From Sclerotinia nivalis (taxonomy: Eukaryota > Ascomycota > Leotiomycetes > Helotiales > Sclerotiniaceae): 64,000 nt of DNA. A program made the position numbers and the translations under genes. Positions 45,315 through 55,900 of the stretch are shown here, piece after piece. The stretch is taken from positions 186,001-250,000 of the forward strand of contig JAPEIS010000009.1 in NCBI GenBank assembly GCA_029531795.1. Reading direction: 5' to 3'. The notes below the pieces were generated by a model, which made no database searches, had not been told where the DNA came from, and saw nothing but the letters and a program-made list of their open reading frames with translations. The first letter of the stretch is position 1. Every line of letters begins with the position of its first letter.

Positions 45315-46610
45315 ATGGATTATGCCCCAATAGCTCTTCAAGCAACTGATGTTCTAGTCGACAAACATTTCCATAGAATTCCTGATAAAGCATTCAGGAA
45401 AGAAACTTACAAACCACGTGTTCCTTTTAAAAACAGCAGAAGAAGACGTAGGGAAGAGGAGGAACGAAGAAATTCTCGTGATCAAGGACAATATCAAGAC
45501 GAACGAAGAAATTCGAGAGATTCAAGAAATCAAGAAGATAGGGATAGTGGAGTCCAAAGACAAGAAGAACCATACAAGGATCCGGAAATCGAAGAAGCAG
45601 GTTACGATTCCGAACCTGATTATACATCTCAACAACGTGAAAGAAATATGAGGGATAGGGATTGGGGTTCAAGAGAGAGAGATAGAGATTTGAGAGATAT
45701 ACCAAGACATAGTGGTGCAGGTATAGGTGGAGGTACAGCTTATGGATATGGAAATTCTTATGAAGAATCTAATCACTCCAATACTCCACCACAGCAAATT
45801 TATAGTCAACAACCACCACGTTTACGACCTGAATATCTTCCAAAATATGTGGCTCCTTCACAATTAGGATCTGATAATCCATATCCATATTATTTTCCTC
45901 CACCACACATAGAACCATCCTCAGATTCTTTTGGCAGGGAAGGAAGAGAAAGGGATTATGATTCTGATGAACGATATGATAGAGAAAGTACACGAAGACC
46001 AAAACCTATGCAAAGACGAAGTTCTTACGACGATATTCACAATCAACGAAACGCCTCTTCCAACTCGGAACAAAGACTCACCACACGTGATACGGAACGC
46101 AAACCTCGATCATCTCACAGTAGTCAAGCTCCCAATAAATCCAAAGAATCACACATGGAAAATATAAAAGATCGCGCCGACCGCTACGGAGTAAAAAATG
46201 AAGTAAAAGGTATCTTTACCGATTCACCCAAAGGATTAGCAGGAGGTGCGATTGGTGCATTGGTGGGTGGATGGGCGGCGGAAAAATTGCAAGAGGCGCA
46301 AACGGGGAGGGATAGGAAGGATATGGGGGATAGAGCGAAGATTTATACGTTGCTTGGGGCGGGGGCGGGTGGGTTGGTGGTTAATGCTGTGGTTGATAGG
46401 TGGGAGGATGGGAAGGAGGAGACGAGGGTTAGGCAGAGGAGGTGGGAGGAGAAATTTCCGGAGGGGAAGAGGGAAAGGGGGGAAAGAGAGAGGAGTGAGA
46501 AGGGGGAGAGGGAGAGGGAGAGGGATGGGAGAAGTGAAGGCGGAAGAAGAGATTCGGTTAGGAGTCGTAGGGATAGGGATAGGGATGGTGATAGGGATGA
46601 TAGTTGGTAG
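45315..46610 (+). CDS. Disordered Arg/Glu-rich protein with C-terminal glycine-zipper
   Basis: Single-exon frame of 431 codons with ATG in CAAAATGG context. The N-terminal 50 residues are moderately conserved in style (DVLVDKHFHRIPDKAFRKE). Residues 50-290 are low-complexity, rich in Arg/Glu/Asp/Ser/Tyr with many RDSR, RERD and DRDRD runs. At about 300-345 a glycine-zipper pair appears (KGLAGGAIGALVGGWAAEKL and LLGAGAGGLVVNAVVDRWED), able to form membrane-associated helices. The tail is again RERDGD-type repeats. Family name unknown; similar disordered proteins with a Gly-zipper occur widely in Pezizomycotina. The 3' part is strongly G-rich on the sense strand, which creates long shadow frames on the other strand. 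Confidence 0.75.
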   Translation: MDYAPIALQATDVLVDKHFHRIPDKAFRKETYKPRVPFKNSRRRRREEEERRNSRDQGQYQDERRNSRDSRNQEDRDSGVQRQEEPYKDPEIEEAGYDSEPDYTSQQRERNMRDRDWGSRERDRDLRDIPRHSGAGIGGGTAYGYGNSYEESNHSNTPPQQIYSQQPPRLRPEYLPKYVAPSQLGSDNPYPYYFPPPHIEPSSDSFGREGRERDYDSDERYDRESTRRPKPMQRRSSYDDIHNQRNASSNSEQRLTTRDTERKPRSSHSSQAPNKSKESHMENIKDRADRYGVKNEVKGIFTDSPKGLAGGAIGALVGGWAAEKLQEAQTGRDRKDMGDRAKIYTLLGAGAGGLVVNAVVDRWEDGKEETRVRQRRWEEKFPEGKRERGERERSEKGERERERDGRSEGGRRDSVRSRRDRDRDGDRDDSW

Positions 46611-46927
46611 AAACACACGTCACACGATGAGGAAACTAGGACAATTGATAAAAGAAGTTATGACGAAGCTAACGATAGATATCATTGAAGTGTGTCGGTC
46701 GTGGCAGGTGGCGGTTTAGTCTAACGGTGTAAACTTGATTTTACTCGAGAAGGTGTATGCATGTATGGAATGGTTTACGATTATGATGATGATAACGATT
46801 ATATGAGAATGAGCGGTGGTTCTGGATTTTTGATGGTGGATATATGATATTTTATAACTGGAAGTGGGCAAGCAAGCAAGTATTGTATTTTATATTGATT
46901 TATAAATAATGGTATAATATAACGAAT

Positions 46928-46993
46928 CTCAAAGAACCTCAAAGAACCTCAAAGAACCTCAAAGAACCTCAAAGAATCTTAAAGAACCTCAAG
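46928..46993. repeat. Minisatellite, 10-bp unit CTCAAAGAAC, ~6 copies
   Basis: Head-to-tail copies of CTCAAAGAAC, the fifth and sixth diverged (CTCAAAGAAT, CTTAAAGAAC). Confidence 0.9.
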
Positions 46994-47309
46994 AAATATA
47001 AGAGATACAAATCTTCGAAAAGGAAGAAATGAGATGAGATGGAAGCGATGATTTGAATTTGTTTAGGTATTAATATTACTACTTATTTGTTTATTTTATA
47101 TATCTGAACTATAACTATTGATTGATTCTACTTTGGGGTTTTTGTTTGGTAGTTTGTTTTCACGGTTTGGGTGATGGTTTGATTGATGATTTGGTTAGTG
47201 GTTTGTTTAGTTGGTTGAGAGTTAGTTGGGGAGGGGGGGCGAGGGAGAAAGGGGGTGTAGATGATTGGGGTTTGGGGTTGGGGATTTGGTTTGAGGGTTT
47301 GAGGGGGCT

Positions 47310-47400
47310 AATTGGAGAGGGGAAGGAGAGGAGGGGGGAAGGAGAGGAGAAGGAGAGGAGGGGGGAAGGAGAGGAGGGGGGAAGGAGAGGAGGGGGTATA
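47310..47400. repeat. Purine-rich G/A tandem block
   Basis: Imperfect repeats of AAGGAGAGGAGGGGGG, pure purine on the plus strand for about 80 bp. Could form triplex or G-quadruplex DNA (inference). Confidence 0.8.
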
Positions 47401-47485
47401 GGGGGTATATCTGTAGAGGGTTGTGTGGGTAGATGATTGGGGTTGAGTTTGAGGGGGTGAAGGGTGTGGATAGATGATTGGGGAT

Positions 47486-47486
<1 letters not shown>

Positions 47487-47573
<87 letters not shown>
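47487..47573. repeat. Microsatellite (GAGAGT)n, ~14 copies
   Basis: About fourteen perfect hexamer copies without interruption. Confidence 0.9.
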
Positions 47574-47574
<1 letters not shown>

Positions 47575-48811
47575 TTGAATTAGTATTGGGTTTGAGTTGT
47601 AGTTGTAATTATAGTAAAAAGAGATCCGAAAAACAATTTAAATAATAATAGACAACATCTAACTATACTGTATAAGACAGATTCTAGTTTATATATTTGA
47701 GTAAAGAAGAAAATGGAAAGTGAACAACGAAAAGTTGAGGGCGTGGGATATATGATTTCGTGATGGGAGAGTTGGATATGGGATATAGAATATATTAGTT
47801 GTCATTTGTTCGCTTACCTATGGATAGACGAATTAGTTAGTTGATTGAGACAATTATCAATTTGACCATCTCATTCTCTTGTTCAGCTTATTTATAGAAG
47901 AAAAAGTATTCACTCACCTCCTCATCTACTCGCCTTATAGCCTATATCTCTATCTATAATATGAATCTACCCCTACTATACCACTTCCATCCTTCCCCTT
48001 TTCCTCATCTTCTATCATATATCCTCTATCCTTCTTATCCCTCAATCATCCAAAAGCTCAAAAACAATAAGGATATTTCCATTTCGAATAAACAGTATTC
48101 ATCTAATCATCTCATGAATGAAACCGATACAACACTTTTCTTATTCTTACCATCCTACACCTCTATTTTCTATTCCTATCTACCTTTCTCTTTATATCTC
48201 TACTACTGTTCTTCATTGCCTTTCCTTAACCCTTAACTCCATCTACTATCTTTTTGTTCCTTTTTGGGTTCTTCATCTGTTCAAATCCCATTACATATCT
48301 ATATCAACTTTATCCCTTAAATCCTGAAAATAGTACATCCATCTACCCATCTCCTCACCCACCAAACCATAAGACAACTCCCTCCCTTTTATATTTACTC
48401 ATATTTATTTCTCTTTCTCCCTTCCTCGTTCTTCATAAGTTCAAAACATCTCAAAAAGCCCTACAAATATCAATTATTGATTCATTCATTATCATTATCC
48501 ATCCGCCTCGCCTTTCCCTCTCCCTTCTCTGTCCCTTCCCTCTCCCTTCTCTGTCCCTTCCCTCTCCCTCTCTTCTCTCTTTCCACTTTCCTTTCCCTCA
48601 AAAAGCCACAACTAATAAGCTAAAGCAAAAGAAACTCCATTCATCAAAACCAAATAAAACATACATGCTCCATCCGTCCATTTCCTACCCCACCATCCAC
48701 CAACCCCCACCAAAACATCACCAACTCCAAAACTCTCCCAAAAATAAACCCTTAATAAATTCCCTCCATTCCAAACTCATCCAAACCGCAAAAAGCTAAT
48801 CTTCACATTGA

Positions 48812-48918
48812 TGCGTTCGCCGGGAATCGAACCCGGGGCCCATCGACGTTGTTCAAGGGCTCTTTTGATGAAGAGATGATGATGGCAACGATGGATTTTA
48901 CCACTAAACCACAAACGC
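48812..48918 (-). tRNA. tRNA-Gly (anticodon GCC) with 36-nt intron
   Basis: Read on the minus strand, the 7-bp acceptor stem GCGTTTG pairs with CGAACGC, followed by discriminator A at 48812. The D-loop GTGGTTTAGTGGTAAAAT carries the A-box. The anticodon stem is CATCG/CGATG with loop T-T-GCC-A, anticodon at 48886-48884. A 36-nt intron (48882-48847) interrupts at the canonical position after nucleotide 37. The T-arm GGTTCGATTCC carries the B-box, paired by CCGGG/CCCGG. It lacks encoded CCA, as expected in eukaryotes. A T-run downstream on the minus strand is not obvious within the first bases. Intron-less tRNA-Gly(GCC) is the commoner form in yeasts; introns in this tRNA are usual in filamentous fungi. 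Confidence 0.93.
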
Positions 48919-49288
48919 TTGATGTTTTTGATTATTTGTTGAAGAAGAGGCTGTTGTTAAGGGATATATTAGAATGAATTAAATGGTGATGGGTAAATCA
49001 ATGAAGTTGTGGATGATAGAAAGTGGGAGATGGGAAGTGGAGATTGATGCAGAAATTTTTTAGAGTGTATTGTGGGGGAGGTGATGAATGAGGGAGAATT
49101 AACTGTTATTATCTCTAGCTTTTCTCGTTTCGTATTACGGAGTAATCATATCCAGCTCTAGTTTTCCTTACTTCCTTTTGAATTTTACAAATATCGATGA
49201 ATACCTATAGAAACATAGAAAGGTTCATGTGTCAATTGACACTTCGATCAACTGAGAGTCTATTTAATCACCATCTTAATATAGATAA

Positions 49289-49460
49289 TGTAACACAATT
49301 GCTGCAAAGAGCTGAGAAATCAGGGTTCAACTATCCTTAGAATCTATAACTAGCGATCGAAAGGTCGATAGCCCCAAAAGGGTTATATATACTAGTTACA
49401 AATACATGATCGACCTCGAGCGGCTAGCGCTCGGGACCCGATCGGGGTGATCGGCTTACA
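49289..49460. mobile_element. Possible solo-LTR-like segment
   Basis: A 172-bp segment begins TGTAAC and ends CTTACA, giving the short inverted TGTAA/TTACA ends typical of LTRs. It contains a TATATATA box (49384-49391) and a GC-rich block with short inverted repeats (CGAGCGGCTAGCGCTCG) that differ in composition from the AT-rich surroundings. No matching target-site duplication is visible (GATAA versus TAATC) and no second copy lies in the window, so this is a candidate only. Confidence 0.3.
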
Positions 49461-49544
49461 TAATCCTTCGAACCATGACATTATTTAATTACTCTAGAAT
49501 CTTATAATTCTTTAGATTTCGATCGGGTGAAGCAAGTAGAAGAG

Positions 49545-49994
49545 ATGGATGCAGATGCAATAGAAGCACTATTAAGCCCTAGAGGTCGAAGCCCAATCAA
49601 ACGAAAGCGGGTTTCGCTCCATACAGCACAAGCTGATGAAGATGACAATCCTGCATCGAAACGACGGTGTATAAATTCCAGTTCTTTCTCAACCTCTACG
49701 ACAGAAGATGACACGAATCCTTCACCGACGCCACTTTATGGAAGCCCACCTACCCTCGAAGACAATCTCGGTTTACAGAAGGAAAACCAGGTTAGGAAAA
49801 GCAGTTTCGTTCAAGAATTTGAACATTTTGACCAACTGAGGGAGCAATGTTTACGTAAGCAGCGTCCGGCGGGTTTTGTCCCCATTACTTTTGAGAACGC
49901 GAGAACTGTCCGTGAGAAGCTGGAAAGTGTTGGTGTCGAGTTTATAGATGATAGTTCGGAGGAAGCAGATGATTTAAATAATGTCTGTAATTAA
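49545..49994 (+). CDS. Orphan hypothetical protein, 149 aa
   Basis: An intact frame with ATG at 49545 inside otherwise AT-rich, gene-poor DNA. The product is hydrophilic, with a basic cluster resembling a nuclear-localisation signal (PIKRKR and a second SKRRC about 25 residues later, bipartite-like), then Ser/Thr-rich sequence, and a helical C-terminal part (FVQEFEHFDQLREQCLRKQ, FENARTVREKLESVGVEFID). No known domain recognised. It starts 85 bp after the LTR-like segment, so it may belong to a non-autonomous element, or be a young or lineage-specific gene. The frame is GC-richer than its surroundings and shows no stop-codon decay. Confidence 0.42.
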   Translation: MDADAIEALLSPRGRSPIKRKRVSLHTAQADEDDNPASKRRCINSSSFSTSTTEDDTNPSPTPLYGSPPTLEDNLGLQKENQVRKSSFVQEFEHFDQLREQCLRKQRPAGFVPITFENARTVREKLESVGVEFIDDSSEEADDLNNVCN

Positions 49995-52966
49995 TAGTTA
50001 TAATTCCTATCTAAAATTAATATTAATATTAAAGTAAAATCCTCTTATATAAAATAATGGGAACTATATGCGTCGAATTCGAAGGCAATCAGACTATTAT
50101 AGACTGACTAGGGAGACAAGAATCTTCGGAATAGAGAGCTCTCAAATAAGACCAGAGTTCCACTAGTACTAATTGGGACTAGCCCTACTGACTTCCAACT
50201 TATATAAACTACAACCTTCCAACACTTAAGGACATATTTTTCTCTATTACAACTTACGTCTTGATAAATGAGCAAATAGCAAAGCTTTTACAATATCACA
50301 GGCCAAAAAAGACTAGGCTCCCATTGGCGGAATAGCTGTCAAAAGCGAATTAAGACGTGAAGATCAAATATTATACATACTAGCGGCTGACGATATCCAA
50401 TCGACGACATCAAGCCACCTGAGATATTCTAGCAATGTCATCAAGAAAAGAATACGAAGGGTTTCATTAGTAGTATAAGTGTCAAAGCGAGATGGAAATC
50501 TCCTCATGCTTAAGCGAGGTACTTGGAAAGGAGAGAAAGATGATGTGGCATCAGTGGTAATCGAGATGTTGGGATTAGTGGCGATGATGAGGATAGCAGT
50601 GGAATTTATGACGAAATAAGGAAGATGAAGAAGATAGAGCTCAGATCGAACACCACACCGATCAGGCGCAAAATCGAACACAAGCTTGAGATAGAGTTAG
50701 AGGACCGAGTTTCTTCGCGAAGACGCGGTGTCCTCTACGAACCTCCAGCTCTTTTATTTAATTATTAGAGTCTGCAAAGCTAAGTTTGAGTCATTTGATG
50801 GAATCGTAGTGATTGAAAGAGGAAGAGACATTCGATCGCAATGTTTTTTACTTCCGAGTTGGCTGATAACAAAGACCAGATCTCGGTTTTTTGATAATCG
50901 CATTATCGAATTGTGCTTTCTACAATACTACTTTTATTACAAAACAAAAGACAACACTATCATCTACAATAATATACTACAAAATCATTTCCAAGATCCC
51001 TTTAAAGCATCGAACACGATTTATCAAATTCAATTTTAAAATTCAAACCTTACCTCCTTCGATTCGAATCGAAACAACAATTCATATACTTGAAAAAACT
51101 ATATGGAACAATTCGAGCTAATAATATATCTGCTATAGAATTCAATAGAGGATATATTATATACAGGATTGGGGCATTTTGTAGGATCAATATCCTTATA
51201 GTTTGAAAGGTTCTATGAAATCGATATTAGACAAAGCATGACCGTTAGGAAGTTACGAATAGGACAAAGAGTTGATATGAAGAAAGGTTGTTTGGATTTG
51301 ATTGATAGAGGGATCGGATTTGGAAAATCATAAGTGTAATGCTTTGATTGGTATTTTTATCTTTATATACGATACCGTATAGAGATCGGGCTTTGCTCCC
51401 CAGTATTAGTTTTCACTTCCTTTATCAAAAATATATACAAACCTGTATACTATTTAGATAACACTATTTATAACCATCTATTAAGAGCTCGATTGAGCTC
51501 TTAACCGTCCTAGATAGTCTTTGACTCAGTGTGGACGTTAATTAAATCAATCAATCTTCGCGAAGAATCGGAGTCTAATAATAACTCTAGCGCTCCTTAG
51601 AAAGGATCGATCTGTTAATTGTATTCTGCCCTATATTAGAAGCGCACAGTATAGGATTTTGTTCATCTTTACTTGAACTTTATAATAGACATTTTTAATT
51701 ATTACTCGACATACAGAAAGGAGTTATAAAACAAATAAATAAATTCCTTTAATAGGATTTTAATTAGATCGTTTCTATTATAGAGCTTCCATCCCTCCCT
51801 CTATTGTTCTGACCGTCAAAGTTTCAAGTTAGTCTCTATACATTGACTTCACATCATCATCACCACCCCACTTATCTCATACTTAGTAGATTGACACTAG
51901 ATAACATTATAGAACCACTAATTCATTCTCATTACTACTCAATAGTTAAGCCTCTACATTCGTCCATCCATCCATACATTATGTCCCAATATGTACTATG
52001 CATATGCAGCTTCAACGCACTTCATTTCACCTCACCTCATCTCACCTCACATACAAATTTCCATCTAATCCTTCCCCAAATCCACCATTCATACCAAACC
52101 ATACCAACCATCTATCAACCCATCCATCCCATCATCCATCCATCCATCCCTATTAAAAAGTGCGTCAAGAAAAAGAAAGACGATACCAGATCCATCCATC
52201 CATCAACATATTTGCGCACTATACGTGAACACTTTCAAGAATGCAAGCAAGAAATGCAAGACGTAAGAACCGAAACTGGTAAAAATTGCAAAAAAGCAAA
52301 AAGTTAATTTGGGTATAGAAAGGTTTTGTGTTTCGGGCATTGCGCAAGTGTGGGTTCCTCTTAAGAGAAAGACTTTTCAAAGTCAAGACACAGTTGCCAC
52401 CATGAACTAAAGACGCGGTAGATGATGCATTAAAAAAGTCGAATTAAACAGTCGGAAAATGATTGACAGTATCGGCGACACGAAATACGTTGAAACAACT
52501 GAAGAAACAGTTTGTTGAAAAAGCTGAGTGAAATTAAGTTGACAAAAGTTGAGCTGAGACATAATGCGCAAAAATTGTTGGAAAGTTGACTTGGAAATCG
52601 ATAATGGAATATTTTGAACGAAGAGAAGGGTAATATTATCTCATGACCTAATCATTACGAGCTGGCCCAAAGACGTCTGAAATTGATTCTAATGACCTAT
52701 GCGTGAGCAAAATAATCTAATATCAGCCGAGATTTCACACTTCGCAAATTTCAATACCAATGTAATAGCAATTAAAAAGCAAGCAGCAAATCCCGTTGAG
52801 AGAGAGGAAGTGGGGAGGGAAAGAGGGAGAGGGGAGAACAAAGGGGATGGGGGCTTGGATCGATATTGATGGTACCAATAAAGGAAGCCCGAGGTTAATT
52901 TGATGTGGAAGGAAGGGTTCATGTGATGCGGGAAATGATCAGAGTAAAAAAAGAGCAAATAAATAA
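49995..52966. other. AT-rich, gene-poor island
   Basis: About 3 kb with no supportable gene. 50000-51830 is AT-rich with TA-rich words and stop-dense frames, like DNA degraded by repeat-induced mutation. It contains a perfect hairpin at 51481-51504 and two copies of the palindrome CTTCGCGAAG (50713-50722, 51556-51565). From 51840 to 52310 the DNA is A/C-rich with CATC microsatellites; a frame there reads as His/Pro/Ser low complexity and was rejected. The last 600 bp form the 3' flank of the coiled-coil gene. Confidence 0.45.
51481..51504. repeat. Perfect inverted repeat (10-bp arms, 4-nt loop)
   Basis: TTAAGAGCTC and its exact reverse complement GAGCTCTTAA are separated by GATT. It would fold as a hairpin. 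There is no adjacent T-run or gene, so a terminator role is not supported. Confidence 0.8.
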
Positions 52967-55900
52967 CTACCTCATATTATCCTTCTTCAAATCTTCATTC
53001 ATCTTCTCTAATTGTTCAACCGTAACTCTAGCTTTTGCTAACTATTAATTCAAGGGATACGTTAGTGAATGTTTCCTTTCTATCATGTATATGAGTATCC
53101 AGATGAGGTTGGTACGGAAGGGAAAGATTAGGTATCAGTGTACGTTTAGGAAAGGATCTTGTGTATGTGCAAAAGAAATAAAAAAGAGAATAGGATAGGG
53201 CAACAGAAGCACTAGAAAAAAGGCTCGCCAACCGAAGCTAACGCCGCTGATGAATTATCGTGCTCACTTTCAGGTGTCGCTACTGCATCTGTGCTTTCAC
53301 CCGTCCCATTAAAGTTCTTACCATCAGTTTCGGCGAATCCTCTAGAAAAAATTCCTCCAAATGTTGGTGTTTTTGGTGGGGATGTAGTTGGGAGCTTGGT
53401 CTTTTTGTTTTCACCATATGGTATTAGCTCAAGTACCTAGTACTATTATAACTACATAATATTAATGAAATTTGAATTCATACCTTTGCCTCTGCAAGTT
53501 CAGCATCCTTGACCTTAAGTTGAGCTTCGGCTTCCTTTAGACGAACATCTAGTGTTTCACAATCTTTGCTAGTCTCTTCAAGTAATTCCGTCATAGACTC
53601 GTGCATGGTTTTGTAATCATCCTTGCTGATCTTGACCTTTTGTTCAAGAGCAGCTTTCTCCTTCTCAAGTTCAGCCTTTTCTGTTTCTAGTTGTGATCTA
53701 CTAGCTGTAAGCTCTTGGGTGGCCATTGCTGATTCCTGTTTGGCTGATGCAAGAGCTGCTTCATATTGAGCCTTGAGAGCTTGTAATTCTTGTCGTAAAG
53801 CATCGAGTTCAGAAGTATCCAACTTTACGTTTCTTGCGGCATCCAAATCAGCTTCAGCGTTAGCCTTGGCAATCTTCTCCACAGCCAAATCTTGCTTAAG
53901 AGCTTCCAACTCATCTTGTACTGAATGTAAAGACTGTTTGGATCTGGTAATCTCAGCTTGCAACTCAGCCTCTACGGCCTTTTGTTTTTCGAGATCCGAT
54001 GAAGCGGTGGCATGACTAGTTTCATAATCTGCTTTCAAAGCGGCAATTACTTCATCTTGAGTTGATTGAGCAGTCGCATGTTGAGCTTTCAAAGCGGCAA
54101 TTATTTCATCGCGTGATGATTGAGCAGTCGCATGTTGTGCTTTCAAGGTGGCAATATCTTCGGCATGACTTTGAATCAATCTCTCCAATTCCTGTTCATG
54201 AGCTTGTTGAGCACCCTTTTGACTTTCAAGATTTGTTGAAGCAGTAGCAAGATTGGCTTCATGCTCTGCCCTCAAAGCGGCGATGGCTTCATCATGATTC
54301 GATTGAGCAGTTGCATGTTGAGCCTTTAATGCGGCGATGTCCTCAGCATGGCTTTGAATTACTCTCTCTATTTCTTCCTCGTGAGCCTTTTGAGCACCCT
54401 TTTGGCTCTCGAAATCTGACGAAGCAGTAGCAAGACTAGCTTCATGCTCTGCCTTCAAGGCGGCAATAGTTTCATCGTGGGTTGATTGAGCTGTAGCATG
54501 CTGTGCCTTTAATGTAGCGATATCTTCAGTGTGGCTAAGGATCAATTTCTCCAATTCCTGCTCGTGTGCCTTTTGAGCAGCAGAAATTGCTTGGCCATGT
54601 ACATCATCCAATGCCTTTGCATGAGTCTTCTCGTACTCGGATTTCAAGTCAGCAATGGCAGCAGCATGACTATGTTCGAGCTGTTGTAATTCCGAAGAAT
54701 GGGAAGAATGACTAGCGGATATAGCTCTGTCATATGCTTCATCCAATGCCTTGGCATGGTTTGTCTTCAAATCTTCCAATGCACGTTGATGAGCTTTATC
54801 ATTGTTATCGACTTCAACAATTGCTGCAGCGTGGCATTGCTTTGCCTTCTCGAGTTCCTGCTGATGAGCCTCCAAAATCTCGGTATGGGCCTTGGTAAGT
54901 TCTTCATGCTTGCTCTTTAATGCATTAAATTCATCTCTGATACCAGAGTCTCCCGATAATGCATCAATTTCTTTTTGATAGTCGTTAGAAATGGTTTCCA
55001 ATTCTTTTAAGTGCTTCTCATTAAGTGTCGAAGTTTCCAGTGCGTGTTTCTCCAAAAGTTCGGAAATTTCCTTGGTCTTCTCATCCAATGACTGGACAGT
55101 TGTTGCAAGCTCCGCCTGGATCTTACTATGCATCTCATCCTTGTCTTTTCCATCAGAACCAAGTTGCTCCAAAGCTTTTTGAAGTGCAATAACTTCTTCC
55201 TTGGATTTTTCCAATTCTTCCTTGGCAGCCGTTAAAGCGGATCCCGACTCAGTACCAGTAGATTGCAAGCCATCCAATTTCTCAGTCAATTGAGCAACTT
55301 GCTCTTGAGCGGAAGCAAGGTCTTTCTTGGCGGACTCAGCCTCAGCCTTAGCTTCTGAGATTTCCTTTTCTGATGCTGCCAATGCTATGGAAGTCTTTTC
55401 AAAAGTCTCTTTGAGACTTGTAACCTCGCCTTCCAAACTTGATACCTTCTCAGCATGAGCAGATTCCAAAGCCTTTTGAGCCTCAAGAACATCGTCAAGT
55501 TGTTTTTGAACGGTAGCCAAGCTCTCTTCATGTTTTGCAATCAATTCGGCAATCTGAGTTTCATAGGTCGAAGAGGCATTGGTATTACCCTTCGCAAGCT
55601 CCTCCGAGTGAGCAGACTTCAATGCATCAAGAGCGACGTTGTGCTCTTCCGTCAAAGTTTTCTTCAACTCCTCCAAAGCGCTTGCATGCTCGTCAGCTTG
55701 GGTGTTGAGCTGTTTTTGAATGGTGGCCAAGTTTTCTTCATGCTTAGTGGTCAACTCAGCGATTTGAGTTTCGTAGGTGGATGAAGCATCGGTGTTTCCC
55801 TTTGCAATTTCCTCGGAATGGCCAATCTTCAATGCCTCCACAGCAGCATTGTGCTCCTCAGCCAAAGTCTTCTTTAACTCTTCCAGAGAGTCTGCATGAG

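Larger units (their letters stand above)
46611..48811. other. Low-complexity intergenic region
   Basis: About 2.2 kb with three tandem/low-complexity tracts: 10-bp CTCAAAGAAC repeats, a G/A-rich block and a 6-bp GAGAGT array, then a C/T-rich stretch (47940-48600) with two copies of CCCTCTCCCTTCTCTGTCCC near 48519-48562. Frames at 47122, 47961, 48118 and 48254 follow composition only and were rejected as genes. Confidence 0.5.

Noticed and set aside
46236..46719. Long frames on both strands over the 3' end of the glycine-zipper gene
   Set aside because: The sense strand is almost pure G/A here, which removes stops from other frames. The minus frames are Pro/Leu/Ser low complexity.
47122..47436. 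Gly-rich 104-codon frame
   Set aside because: Compositional consequence of G-rich repeat DNA.
51843..52307. 154-codon His/Pro/Ser-rich frame
   Set aside because: Follows CATC microsatellites and A/C-rich DNA; no domain, no splice support.
53478..53483. Stop right after the coiled-coil rod
   Set aside because: The TGA is inside a GTATGA donor; splicing to 53436 continues in frame.
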